A stretch of DNA of 64,000 nucleotides from assembly GCF_040361275.1 (NCBI RefSeq), contig NZ_APNH01000001.1, positions 1,275,001 to 1,339,000 of the forward strand, in the 5' to 3' direction. Source of the stretch: Salinisphaera sp. T31B1. GTDB taxonomy: Bacteria; Pseudomonadota; Gammaproteobacteria; Nevskiales; Salinisphaeraceae. The notes beneath the pieces were generated by a model. That model did not search any database, had not been told where the DNA came from, and saw nothing but the letters and a program-made list of their open reading frames with translations. A program made the position numbers and the translations under genes. Positions 20,297-28,785 of this stretch are shown here, in pieces (position 1 is the stretch's first letter; every line of letters begins with the position of its first letter).

Positions 20297-21469
20297 ATGA
20301 CGACCGACACCATGACGCTGGCCCAGGCCCGCGCCCACGATCGCAAACGCTGGCTGTGGCCCATGGGCTTCGGCATCATTCTGATCGTGGCCACGGTCGC
20401 GCTCGGTGGCTGGGCGCTGGGCGTGACGTGGATGATCTTTGCCGGCCCGCTGATGGTCTATGTGATCGTCCCGGCGCTGGATCTGCTGATCGGCAAGGAC
20501 AGCAGCAACCCGCCGGAGCGTGTGCTCGATATCCTCGAACACGATCCGTTCTACCGCTATTCCACGTATATCTATGTCGTGGTGCAGATGGGGCTGTTCA
20601 TCGGCGCGGCCGCGATCGTGGGCACCCAGCCCCTGAGCGTGGCCGAGTGGCTGGGGTTCACGACCACCATCGGCATGCTGTCGGGGATTTCGATCAACAC
20701 CGCACACGAACTGGGCCACAAGCGCACCCGGCTCGAAGGCTGGCTGGCCAAGATCGCCCTGGCGCCGGTGGCCTACGGCCATTTCTATGTGGAACACAAT
20801 CGTGGCCACCATTCCAAGGTGGCCACGCCCGAGGATCCGGCCAGCGCCCGCATGGGCGAGACGTTCTGGTCGTTTCTGCCGCGTACGGTCGTCGGCAGCG
20901 TGCGTTCGGCCTGGCATATCGAAAAGGCGACGCTGGCCCGCAAAGGGCGCAGCGTGTGGAGCGTCCATAATGAAGTGCTCCAGGCCTGGGCCATGACACT
21001 CGTACTCTGGGGCGCGCTGCTGGCAATCTTCGGCCTGGGGCTGCTGGGGTTCCTGATCGTCCAGGCCGTGCTCGGGGCCTCGCTGCTCGAGGCAGTCAAC
21101 TACGCCGAGCATTACGGGCTGTTGCGCAAAAAGCGCGACGACGGGCGCTACGAGCGCTGCAGCCCCGAACACTCGTGGAACAACGACCATATCGTGACCA
21201 ACATCATGCTGTTCCATCTGCAGCGTCATTCGGATCACCACGCCCATCCGACCCGGCGCTACCAGTCGTTGCGGCATTTCGACGAGGCGCCGGAACTGCC
21301 CACCGGCTATGCCGGCATGATCGTGCTGGCCTATTTCCCGCCGCTATGGCGGCGGGTGATGGACAAGCGGGTGCTCGCCCACTACGACGGCGATCTGCGT
21401 CAGGCCAATCTGGCGCCTGCCCATCGCGAGCGCCTGCTGCGCCGGTATCCGCCGCCGCACAGCAGGTGA
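20297..21469 (+). CDS. alkB: Alkane 1-monooxygenase
   Basis: AlkB is the integral-membrane diiron enzyme that hydroxylates terminal carbons of alkanes, using electrons from rubredoxin. The 390-residue protein has all the histidine boxes: HELGH (137-141), EHNRGHH (166-172), NYAEHYG (268-274) with the family-specific AlkB motif, and LQRHSDHHAHP (HSDHH 311-315). Several hydrophobic helices lie between about residues 20 and 130 and near 230-262. I chose the ATG at 20297 for its AAGGAGG RBS at six bases. rubredoxin and its reductase follow; an intrinsic terminator lies 80 bp past the stop. Confidence 0.96.
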   Translation: MTTDTMTLAQARAHDRKRWLWPMGFGIILIVATVALGGWALGVTWMIFAGPLMVYVIVPALDLLIGKDSSNPPERVLDILEHDPFYRYSTYIYVVVQMGLFIGAAAIVGTQPLSVAEWLGFTTTIGMLSGISINTAHELGHKRTRLEGWLAKIALAPVAYGHFYVEHNRGHHSKVATPEDPASARMGETFWSFLPRTVVGSVRSAWHIEKATLARKGRSVWSVHNEVLQAWAMTLVLWGALLAIFGLGLLGFLIVQAVLGASLLEAVNYAEHYGLLRKKRDDGRYERCSPEHSWNNDHIVTNIMLFHLQRHSDHHAHPTRRYQSLRHFDEAPELPTGYAGMIVLAYFPPLWRRVMDKRVLAHYDGDLRQANLAPAHRERLLRRYPPPHSR

Positions 21470-21549
21470 TAGGCCCCGGCATCGAAACCCGGTCGGCGCG
21501 CGTATTCATCGCTGCCATGGCCGGCTTTTGGTAGCCTTAGGCCGACCCA

Positions 21550-21578
21550 GGGCGCTGTTTCGGCAGCGCCCGTTTTTT
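21550..21578 (+). terminator. Intrinsic terminator between alkB and rubA
   Basis: GGGCGCTG (21550-21557), loop TTTCGG, CAGCGCCC (21564-21571), then G and six T residues (21573-21578). It follows alkB by 80 bp and ends only 35 bp before the rubredoxin ATG, leaving no room for a promoter after it. It is thus either an alkB terminator with read-through or an attenuator for rubA-rubB. Confidence 0.9.
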
Positions 21579-21613
21579 GGCACCAACGAATCAGCGCAAT
21601 CAAGGGACTGTTC

Positions 21614-21781
21614 ATGAAGAAGTGGCAATGCATCGTCTGCGGTTTCGAATACGACGAAGCCGAAGGCATGCCCGATGAAGGCATCGAGCCCGGGACGAAG
21701 TGGGAAGACATCCCCGACGACTGGACCTGCCCGGACTGCGGCGCTCCGAAGGACGACTTCGAAATGATGGAAGTCGATTGA
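21614..21781 (+). CDS. rubA: Rubredoxin (AlkG type)
   Basis: A 55-residue rubredoxin carrying one electron from the reductase to AlkB. The iron ligands are the two CxxC pairs CIVCG (near residue 6) and CPDCG (near residue 39), with the family spacing, the WxDIPDDW segment and an acidic tail. A single-domain protein, it corresponds to the electron-transferring AlkG2-like form by size. It follows the terminator at 21550 and precedes the reductase by 63 bp. Confidence 0.96.
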   Translation: MKKWQCIVCGFEYDEAEGMPDEGIEPGTKWEDIPDDWTCPDCGAPKDDFEMMEVD

Positions 21782-21844
21782 ATCTGATTCGAGCGAATCG
21801 TGTCGGCCTCCGGTCGACCTGTCGCCGTCAAGCATAGGCAACGT

Positions 21845-22999
21845 ATGGACCCGATCCTCATCATCGGCACCGGCCTGGCCGGTTATGGCACCGCCCGCGA
21901 ACTGCGCAAGCACGATAAGGACACGCCGATCGTGTTCGTCACCCGTGACGACGGGGCCAGCTACTACAAGCCGGATCTGTCCGAAGCGCATGCGAAGAAC
22001 CAGGCGCCCGACGATCTGATCAAGAAGGATGTCGACGAGATGGCCGCCGAGCTGGATGCGACCATCCATACCCATCGACAGGTCGAATCGATCGACCGCG
22101 AGGCCCGCGAGGTTCAGCTCAACGGCGAAACGCTCAAGTACTCGAAGCTGGTACTGGCCTTCGGCGCCGACCCGATCGTGCTCAAGCTGTCGGGGGATGC
22201 CACCCAGTCGATCCACAAGATCAACAACCTGGCCGACTACCGCACCTTCCGGAGCAATCTGGGCGACGCTCGGCATATTGCGATTCTCGGCGCCGGTCTG
22301 ATCGGCTGTGAATTCGCCAACGACCTGATCGAGGCCGGCTATCAGGTCTCGGTCGCCGATCCGGCCGAGTGGCCGTTGTCGCAACTGGTGCCCGAAGACT
22401 GCGGCAAGGCGCTGGCGCGGGAGATGCACCGGGCCGGCGTCGAGTGGTATCTCGGCCATGCCGCCACCGGCGTGCACGAGTCCGGCAAACAGCTGGAGGT
22501 CGTGCTCGACAACGACGACACCATCCGGGCCGATGTCGTGCTTTCGGCCGTGGGCCTGCGTGCGGGCACCGATATCGCCGAAAAGGCCGGTCTGGCGACC
22601 GATCGCGGTATCCAGGTCGATCGCAGCCTGCGTACCTCCGACCCACATATCTTCGCGTTGGGCGATTGTGCCGAAGTCGATGGCCACTGGCGGCCGTATG
22701 TGGGCCCGCTCATGCAGTGCGCCCGCACGCTCGGCAAGACCCTGGCCGGCAGCGAGGGCGACACGCCCGGACAGGTCAAGTATCCGACCCTGCCGATCAT
22801 GGTGAAGACGCATATCTGCCCGGTGATCGTCTATCCGCCGTCTTCGACCCACGGCGAATGGCAGATCGAGGGCAAGGCGCCCAATCTGGAAGCACGATTT
22901 GTCGGCGAAGACGGCGAGCTGCTCGGCTTCTGTCTGGTCGGCGAGGCGACCAACAAGCGTCGTGACTATCTCAAGGACGCCCCGCCGTTAATGGCGTGA
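21845..22999 (+). CDS. rubB: Rubredoxin-NAD(+) reductase
   Basis: The FAD protein that passes electrons from NADH to rubredoxin. The 384-residue product opens with the FAD-binding MDPILIIGTGLAGYGTARELRK, has the NADH-binding IAILGAGLIGCEFANDLIEAGYQV in the middle and the second FAD motif SDPHIFALGDCAEV. YYKPDLSEAHAK near residue 40 is typical of rubredoxin reductases. I chose the ATG at 21845; an upstream in-frame start exists at 21800. With rubA and alkB it makes a complete alkane hydroxylase electron chain. Confidence 0.93.
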   Translation: MDPILIIGTGLAGYGTARELRKHDKDTPIVFVTRDDGASYYKPDLSEAHAKNQAPDDLIKKDVDEMAAELDATIHTHRQVESIDREAREVQLNGETLKYSKLVLAFGADPIVLKLSGDATQSIHKINNLADYRTFRSNLGDARHIAILGAGLIGCEFANDLIEAGYQVSVADPAEWPLSQLVPEDCGKALAREMHRAGVEWYLGHAATGVHESGKQLEVVLDNDDTIRADVVLSAVGLRAGTDIAEKAGLATDRGIQVDRSLRTSDPHIFALGDCAEVDGHWRPYVGPLMQCARTLGKTLAGSEGDTPGQVKYPTLPIMVKTHICPVIVYPPSSTHGEWQIEGKAPNLEARFVGEDGELLGFCLVGEATNKRRDYLKDAPPLMA

Positions 23000-23383
23000 T
23001 GCGGTTGCGGGCAAGGGCTCATGCCCGGCCGGCCGGTGGCCGGGTGGGCCACGCCTGAGCGCGCGTCGGCGCGTTCGCCGGTCCAGAAATCGGCCGGGTC
23101 GAGCCGCAAGTTTTTCGGCACCCGCGAGTTCGAGGGCGCTTTGGTTTCGTGCGCCATGCCACGCCGTTTCGTCTGGACAAGCGAAGAACATCACCCGTAC
23201 AGCCGTGCGAAAGCCCAGGTTCAAGTCCGCCCGCCTGCTCGAGTGAAGGCTTTGGAGCGCGATCGGAAAACCCTCAGGCACCCACGAGTCGATTCAGGCT
23301 CTGCTTCCACGCGGTAGCGCCACCGGCACGGTTTTCGCCTTGCGGCCGTTGCCAATCCTGCCCGGTCGGCCAGGCAGCCACAC
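23000..23383. other. Intergenic stretch with no recognised feature
   Basis: Lies between the convergent rubB and FAD-oxidoreductase genes. No protein-coding frame, tRNA or T-tailed terminator could be supported. Confidence 0.5.
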
Positions 23384-24502
23384 TCAAACGCGGGGCAGTA
23401 TCACTTGGAGCAACCGCTGCCCGGCCAGTCGCGCGCCGCGAATATTGCCGGCCATGGGCCCGAGTTGAAGACTCGCCGGGCGCCCGGTCATATGCAGACC
23501 GGGCGCACTTTCCAGGGTGTCTTTCAGCCGGACATGGCCGGCCTTGTCGGTGGTCAGATCCAGGCGCGCGATCGTCGCGCCCAGCAGACTGTCGGCGCGG
23601 GCGTGCTGTTCGAACCCGGTGGCCAGGATCACGCGATCGGCCTCGATACGGCGGCCGTCGACCAGCCGCAGGCCGGCGTCGTCGAGCGTGGCGATCTCGC
23701 CGCGTCGCCAGGCGATCGTGCCGGCGGCCAGTGCGGCGGCGATCCGGGCCATGATATCCGGCGGCAGGGTGCCGGGCAGTCGCGCGCGGGCGAGCGAGTC
23801 GCTGCGGGCGGCGGTGGACTGGCGGGCGAACGGTGCCAGGCATTTGGCGCCGGCATAGCAGGGGTCGCTGTCGAAATCGGCGGCCCTGGGGGCGGTACGG
23901 GTCACCCAGCACACCGTGCGGCCGGCTTCGCTCAGCGACAGGGCGAGCTGGGCTCCGGTGATCCCGCCGCCGATCACGGCCACGCGGGCATCGCTGGCGC
24001 CGCGACCGGCATCGAAGCCGGCGTCGAAGACATGTTCGGCCGGCCCGCCCCAGGGCGGTCGGTAGGGGGCGTTGGGCCCCAGCGCGAGTACCACGCGGCG
24101 GGCGGTCAATGTCGTCCCTGCGGCGGTGGCGATCCGCCAGTTGCCGCCTGCGGGCTCGACTGCAACGGCGCGGCCGACGAGCGTGGGCGGCTCGGTCGTG
24201 GCCTGTTCGGCATGGGCTTCGAACAGCGCACGGGAAGGCCGCCGGTAGTAGCCCAGACGATGGCCGGCATCGAAGCCGCGGTGGGCGGCGAAGCGGCGCA
24301 GGCTGTCGGCGCGCTGGCCCAGATGATGCGCGCCGGATGAGCGCAGGAACGCCATGCCACAGGCATCGGCGCGGCGGCGCCAGGCCGCCAGGGGCGGCTG
24401 GTCGTCGAGCACGGCAATCTCGGCGCCCGGCGCGGCGTCGGTCAATGCGGCGCCGACGAAGCGGCCGTGCAGGCCGCCGCCGACGATCAGCCAGTCCAGC
24501 AT
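23384..24502 (-). CDS. FAD-dependent oxidoreductase of unknown substrate
   Basis: A 372-residue flavoprotein with two dinucleotide-binding folds: MLDWLIVGGGLHGRFVGAAL at the N-terminus and VAVIGGGITGAQLALSLSEAG in the middle, then an ATGFEQH motif. This arrangement resembles FAD/NAD(P)-binding proteins of the YdhS or ornithine-monooxygenase-like group, but no substrate can be named. I set the start at 24502 so that the glycine motif is N-terminal; the frame opens further upstream over sixA. It follows sixA by 19 bp, so the two are probably cotranscribed. Confidence 0.7.
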   Translation of the reverse strand: MLDWLIVGGGLHGRFVGAALTDAAPGAEIAVLDDQPPLAAWRRRADACGMAFLRSSGAHHLGQRADSLRRFAAHRGFDAGHRLGYYRRPSRALFEAHAEQATTEPPTLVGRAVAVEPAGGNWRIATAAGTTLTARRVVLALGPNAPYRPPWGGPAEHVFDAGFDAGRGASDARVAVIGGGITGAQLALSLSEAGRTVCWVTRTAPRAADFDSDPCYAGAKCLAPFARQSTAARSDSLARARLPGTLPPDIMARIAAALAAGTIAWRRGEIATLDDAGLRLVDGRRIEADRVILATGFEQHARADSLLGATIARLDLTTDKAGHVRLKDTLESAPGLHMTGRPASLQLGPMAGNIRGARLAGQRLLQVILPRV

Positions 24503-24521
24503 GGAAACGTCCGGCGGGGAG

Positions 24522-25031
24522 TCAGCCGAGGGCGCGCAGTTGCTCGGCGGTGAGCAGCCAGCGCAGCGTGCCGGTACCGCCCTCGGGCGGGCCGGGGAAT
24601 TCCAGCATGGCCGCACCGGCCTTTTTGAACGCCATGAGCCGGTCGCGGCGCCGGGTCAGGCTCCAGGAGACCCACGTGGCCAGGTCCGGTTCGTGGCCGA
24701 TGAGCACCAGCCGTCGGTCGCCGAAGTGGGTGTGCAGGAATTCATCCAGCGCCTGCATATCCACAGGCGGAGCCAGGACGTCCGCTTCCTCGATGGTGGG
24801 GTCGTCCAGATAGCCGGCGAGGATGTCGGCGGTCTGGCGAGCGCGCAGAAGCGGGCTGACGACCAGGTCGTCGATACGGGCGCCGGCCAGGGTGGCCCGC
24901 AGGCCGATACCGGCGGCACGCGTGCGTCGCTGGCCCTTGGGCGTCAGCGGGCGTTCGGCGTCGGACAGCCCCAGGCGCTCGGCGTCTTCTGCTTCCAGCG
25001 CGATGCCGTGACGTATAACGATGATGTCCAT
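24522..25031 (-). CDS. sixA: Phosphohistidine phosphatase SixA
   Basis: SixA removes phosphate from histidine, in E. coli from the HPt domain of ArcB and from PTS(Ntr). The 169-residue product has the RHG motif (MDIIVIRHGIALE), then RPLTPKGQRRTRAAG, SPLLRARQTADIL and LIGHEPDLATWV, the second catalytic histidine. I chose the ATG at 25031, which places RHG at residues 7-9 as in the family; an upstream start would add 46 unrelated residues. Confidence 0.88.
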   Translation of the reverse strand: MDIIVIRHGIALEAEDAERLGLSDAERPLTPKGQRRTRAAGIGLRATLAGARIDDLVVSPLLRARQTADILAGYLDDPTIEEADVLAPPVDMQALDEFLHTHFGDRRLVLIGHEPDLATWVSWSLTRRRDRLMAFKKAGAAMLEFPGPPEGGTGTLRWLLTAEQLRALG

Positions 25032-25330
25032 GAGCCGATTGTCGCTTGGATACGGCTCGCCGGCCAGCGCCCTGCGAGGTTCGGGACTATGAAAACGCGG
25101 CCGTATGACGAAAAAAACAATCGTGATCCGGCCGCACGGCTCGGCCTGGCCCAAACGGCTGTGTAGCAACGTTTAAATCGGCAGGCGGTAGACCAATCTG
25201 GGTTTGAGCCGCGCACGAGGCCGACGCGCGCTGCGCCGGCCTCATAGACAAGTGTCCACCGCGGCGGTGAAAGACTGACCAGACCGGCCAACCTTTGCCC
25301 CATGCGGGTTTGGGCGGTTCAAGCCCGAGT

Positions 25331-25362
25331 TTATCCACAGTGTTGTGCACTGCTTGTCCACG
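25331..25362 (+). promoter_or_regulatory. DnaA box pair upstream of nrdA
   Basis: TTATCCACA (25331-25339) is a perfect DnaA box and TTGTCCACG (25354-25362) a two-mismatch copy, on the same strand, 23 bp apart. DnaA is an established regulator of nrdAB in E. coli, where it binds just upstream of the promoter. The distance to the proposed -35 here is about 45 bp. Confidence 0.6.
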
Positions 25363-25367
25363 CGCGA

Positions 25368-25433
25368 CCACAACATATAGTCCCGATAGGGGGTTAAAAT
25401 GGCGCTTGACCACAGCATCTAGTGGGGTAGAGT
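25368..25433 (+). promoter_or_regulatory. NrdR-box pair and likely nrdA promoter
   Basis: CCACAACATATAGTCC (25368-25383) and CCACAGCATCTAGTGG (25410-25425) resemble the NrdR consensus acaCwAtATaTwGtgt; the first matches 12 of 16 bases including the core. Their starts are 42 bp apart, four helical turns, so both face the same side. The second overlaps a -35-like TTGACC (25406-25411), followed 16 bp on by TAGAGT (25428-25433) as a possible -10. NrdR represses RNR genes when dATP/ATP is bound. Confidence 0.6.
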
Positions 25434-25534
25434 TTGTGGGCAACCCGCTGGGACACACCCTCGTGTCGCGGGTTCAGGGGTCACAATTTCCGGTTCGTTC
25501 GTTGCTTCAACGGGCCGTTCAGCGCGGAGAGCAC

Positions 25535-28500
25535 ATGCAACAGTCACAGGTATCCGAGCGCGCCCAGGCGAGCGATTCGGTGCGCGGCCAGTCGTCCGAA
25601 CAGTCGGGCGGCTACGGCGCGAGCATCGAAGCCACCGCGCCGGGCGGCTACAAGGTCATCCGCCGCAACGGCAAGGTCACGCCGTTCGACGGCTCCAAGA
25701 TCGAGCTGGCGGTCACCAAGGCCTTCATCGATGTCGAAGGCCAGCAGGGCGCGGCCTCCAGCCGTATCCGCGAGACGGTCAAGGACATCACCCGCCAGGT
25801 CGTCCAGGGCGTCACCCGCAGCCTGCCCGGCGGCGGCGCGGTGCATATCGAGGATATCCAGGACTACGTCGAGCTCGCGCTCATGCGCTCGGGCGAGCAC
25901 AAGGTCGCGCGTTCCTACGTACTCTATCGTGAAGAGCGGGCCCACGAGCGCGCGGCCAAGCAGGCCGAAAAGGGCGGCGCCGAGACCGCCGGCATGGCCG
26001 ATATCAATGTCGCCTTCAAGGACGGCACCACGCGCGCGCTCGATCGCGACCGGCTGTCGCGCGTCATCGACGAAGCCTGTGCCGGCGTCGACGGTGTGAC
26101 CGCCGAGCAGGTCCTCAAGGACACGCTCAAGAACGCCTTCGACGGCATCTCCGAAGACGAGCTGTCCACCGCGCTGGTGCTCTCCGCGCGTCAGCGCCTG
26201 GAAGCCGAGCCCAACTACGGCACCGTGGCCGCGCGTCTGCTCATGGACAAGCTGCGCCATGAAGCGCTGACCTTCCTCGCCGACGGCCAGGTCGAATACG
26301 CGACCCACGCCGAGATGCGCGAACGCTATCCGTCGTATTTCAAGGACTTCATCGCCCGCGGCGTGCACCATGAACTGCTCGCCCCGGACCTGATGGAATA
26401 CGACCTGGACCGTCTCGGCCAGGCGCTGATCGCCGATCGCGACCTGCAGTTCACCTATCTGGGCCTGCAGACGCTCTACGACCGCTACTTCATCCATCAC
26501 GAATCCAAGCGCTTCGAACTGCCGCAGGCGTTCTACATGCGCGTGGCGATGGGCCTGGCGATCAACGAGATCGAGCGCGAAGAAAAGGCCATCGAGTTCT
26601 ACAAGCTGCTGTCGAGCTTCGACTTCATGTCGTCCACGCCGACGCTGTTCAACTCCGGCACGCTGCGCCCGCAGCTGTCGAGCTGCTACCTGACCACCGT
26701 GGCCGACGACCTGCACGGCATCTACGAAGCGGTCCAGGACAACGCGCTGCTGTCGAAATTCGCCGGCGGCCTCGGCAACGACTGGACGCCGGTGCGTGCC
26801 ATGGGTGCCCATATCAAGGGCACCAACGGCAAGAGCCAGGGCGTGGTCCCGTTCCTGAAAGTGGTCAACGATACGGCCGTGGCCGTGAACCAGGGCGGCA
26901 AGCGCAAGGGCGCGGTCTGTGCCTATCTGGAAACCTGGCACAAGGACATCGAGGAATTCCTCGACCTGCGCAAGAACACCGGCGACGACCGTCGACGGTG
27001 TCATGACATGAACACCGCGAACTGGATCCCGGATCTGTTCGTCAAGCGCGTGCTCAACGACGAGCCGTGGACGCTGTTCTCGCCCAACGACGTGCCGGAC
27101 CTGCACGATCTGACCGGCAAGGCGTTCGAAGAAGCCTATGTCGGCTATGAGGAAAAGGCGGCCCGCGGCGAGATCAAGAACGTCAAGACGCTGTCGGCCG
27201 TGAACCTGTGGCGCAAGATGCTCAGCCTGCTGTTCGAAACGGGCCACCCGTGGTTCACCTTCAAGGACCCGTGCAACCTGCGCAGCCCGCAGCAGCACAA
27301 GGGCGTGGTGCATTCGTCCAACCTGTGCACCGAGATCACGCTCAACACCTCGCCGGGCAAGGAAATCGCGGTCTGCAACCTGGGTTCGGTGAACCTGCCG
27401 CAGCACATTGAAAACGGCGAGTTGAACGTGGCGAAGCTCGAAGCCACCATCAACACCGCCATGCGCATGCTCGATAACGTCATCGAGTACAACTACTACA
27501 GCGTGAAGACCGCGCGGGATTCCAACCTGCGTCACCGTCCGGTCGGCATGGGCCTGATGGGCTTCCAGGATGCGCTGTACAAGTTGAAGCTGCCCTACGA
27601 ATCGGACGAGGCCGTCGAGTTTGCCGATCGCTCCATGGAGCAGATCAGCTATCTCGCCATCAAGGCCTCGACCAACCTGGCCGAAGAGCGCGGCGCCTAC
27701 AGCTCCTTCAAGGGCAGTCTGTGGGATCAGGGCATCCTGCCGATCGACTCGATCAAGATCCTGCGTGAAAACCGCGGCGACGAGTATCTCGATCAGGACG
27801 AGACCGCCACGCTGGATTGGGAAACCCTGCGCGAACGCGTCATGAGCGTGGGCATGCGCAACTCCAACTGCATGGCCATCGCCCCCACCGCGACCATCGC
27901 CAACATCACCGGCGTGAGCCAGTCCATCGAGCCGACGTATCAGAACCTGTACGTCAAATCGAACCTGTCGGGCGAGTTCACCGTGGCCAACCCCTACCTC
28001 GTGGAAGACCTCAAGGCGCTCGGCCTGTGGGACGAGGTCATGGCCAACGATCTGAAGTACTACGACGGCAGCGTGCAGGGCATCGACCGCATTCCGGACG
28101 ACCTGAAAGTGCTCTACAAATGCGCCTTCGAAATCGACCCGCGCTGGCTGGTGGAAGCCGGTTCGCGTCGCCAGAAATGGCTGGATCAGGCCCAGAGCCT
28201 GAACCTGTACATGGCCGAACCGTCGGGCCGCAAGCTGGACGAACTCTACAAGTTCGCCTGGAAGAAAGGCCTGAAGACCACCTACTACCTGCGTTCGACC
28301 AGTGCCACGCATACCGAGAAGTCGACGATCACCGATCATCGCCTGAACGCGGTCGGCAACGGCGGCAAGGGCTCCGGCGGCGGTGCCGGTGCCGGCGGCT
28401 CGGTCACGGGTGGTGCGAGCAACGGCGGCGGTCAGGCGGTCAATGCGGCATCGAACGGTGCGAGTGCGGCCAGCGAAGCGCCCAAGCCGTCGGCCCGGCC

Positions 28501-28594
28501 CACGGCCTCGGCGGCCTCGCCCGCGCCGGCCGGCCAGCCGACCGCACCCATGGCCTGTGCCATCGATGATCCGGACTGCGAGGCCTGCCAGTAA
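25535..28594 (+). CDS. nrdA: Ribonucleotide reductase class I, large subunit (two ATP cones)
   Basis: NrdA reduces ribonucleoside diphosphates, the committed step to dNTPs. The 1019-residue product carries two N-terminal ATP-cone domains (about 39-130, starting YKVIRRNGKVTPFDGSKIE, and about 148-235, around VNVAFKDGTTRALDRDRL-like sequence), which set dATP feedback. The catalytic barrel shows STPTLFNSGTLRPQLSSCYL, NLCTEITLN and the C-terminal redox pair in CAIDDPDCEACQ, joined by an Ala/Gly/Ser-rich linker of about 70 residues. I chose the ATG at 25535 for GGAG five bases upstream. Length and duplicated cones resemble NrdA partners of class Ic NrdB. Confidence 0.95.
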   Translation: MQQSQVSERAQASDSVRGQSSEQSGGYGASIEATAPGGYKVIRRNGKVTPFDGSKIELAVTKAFIDVEGQQGAASSRIRETVKDITRQVVQGVTRSLPGGGAVHIEDIQDYVELALMRSGEHKVARSYVLYREERAHERAAKQAEKGGAETAGMADINVAFKDGTTRALDRDRLSRVIDEACAGVDGVTAEQVLKDTLKNAFDGISEDELSTALVLSARQRLEAEPNYGTVAARLLMDKLRHEALTFLADGQVEYATHAEMRERYPSYFKDFIARGVHHELLAPDLMEYDLDRLGQALIADRDLQFTYLGLQTLYDRYFIHHESKRFELPQAFYMRVAMGLAINEIEREEKAIEFYKLLSSFDFMSSTPTLFNSGTLRPQLSSCYLTTVADDLHGIYEAVQDNALLSKFAGGLGNDWTPVRAMGAHIKGTNGKSQGVVPFLKVVNDTAVAVNQGGKRKGAVCAYLETWHKDIEEFLDLRKNTGDDRRRCHDMNTANWIPDLFVKRVLNDEPWTLFSPNDVPDLHDLTGKAFEEAYVGYEEKAARGEIKNVKTLSAVNLWRKMLSLLFETGHPWFTFKDPCNLRSPQQHKGVVHSSNLCTEITLNTSPGKEIAVCNLGSVNLPQHIENGELNVAKLEATINTAMRMLDNVIEYNYYSVKTARDSNLRHRPVGMGLMGFQDALYKLKLPYESDEAVEFADRSMEQISYLAIKASTNLAEERGAYSSFKGSLWDQGILPIDSIKILRENRGDEYLDQDETATLDWETLRERVMSVGMRNSNCMAIAPTATIANITGVSQSIEPTYQNLYVKSNLSGEFTVANPYLVEDLKALGLWDEVMANDLKYYDGSVQGIDRIPDDLKVLYKCAFEIDPRWLVEAGSRRQKWLDQAQSLNLYMAEPSGRKLDELYKFAWKKGLKTTYYLRSTSATHTEKSTITDHRLNAVGNGGKGSGGGAGAGGSVTGGASNGGGQAVNAASNGASAASEAPKPSARPTASAASPAPAGQPTAPMACAIDDPDCEACQ

Positions 28595-28622
28595 ACGGCA
28601 GGCCGGCTATTCACGAATCGTC

Positions 28623-28760
28623 ATGTCCGATTTCAACGATAGCGCAGCCCACGACGGCTCGGCCCGCCCCGTAACGGGGGCGAGCCGGCCGCACCGCGTG
28701 GCCAAGACGCGCCAGATCATCAAAAGCCGCCGCGTGATCCATCACCGGCGCCGCAAATAA
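28623..28760 (+). CDS. Small basic protein between nrdA and nrdB (45 aa, unknown)
   Basis: An ATG at 28623 opens a 45-codon frame ending in [10 protein letters not shown], with 28 bp to the nrdA stop and 25 bp to the nrdB ATG. The C-terminal half is strongly basic ([18 protein letters not shown]), suggesting nucleic-acid or polyphosphate contact. It has no strong RBS of its own. It may be a real small protein of the nrd operon or merely a spacer that keeps ribosomes moving; I do not recognise it. Confidence 0.45.
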   Translation: MSDFNDSAAHDGSARPVTGASRPHRVAKTRQIIKSRRVIHHRRRK

Positions 28761-28785
28761 AGAATTCCAAGGAAGGAACGACACC

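Larger units (their letters stand above)
25032..25534. other. sixA-nrdA intergenic control region
   Basis: This 503-bp region between divergent genes holds an inverted repeat GAGGCCG/CGGCCTC (25217-25223 with 25237-25243), a DnaA box, two NrdR-like boxes and the likely nrdA promoter, listed separately. The rest shows nothing recognisable. Confidence 0.6.

Noticed and set aside
20156-21277. N-terminal extension of the TetR frame across alkB
   Set aside because: The extension is antisense to alkB; the TetR HTH fits a start at 20155.
23205-23245. GGTTCAAGTCC, like a tRNA T-arm
   Set aside because: Flanking bases pair for only two positions and no acceptor or anticodon arm can be drawn.
25544-28339. 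A 931-codon open frame antisense to nrdA
   Set aside because: Product is compositionally odd (rich in His, Arg, Gly, Val) and mirrors nrdA codons; long antisense frames are expected in high-G+C genes.
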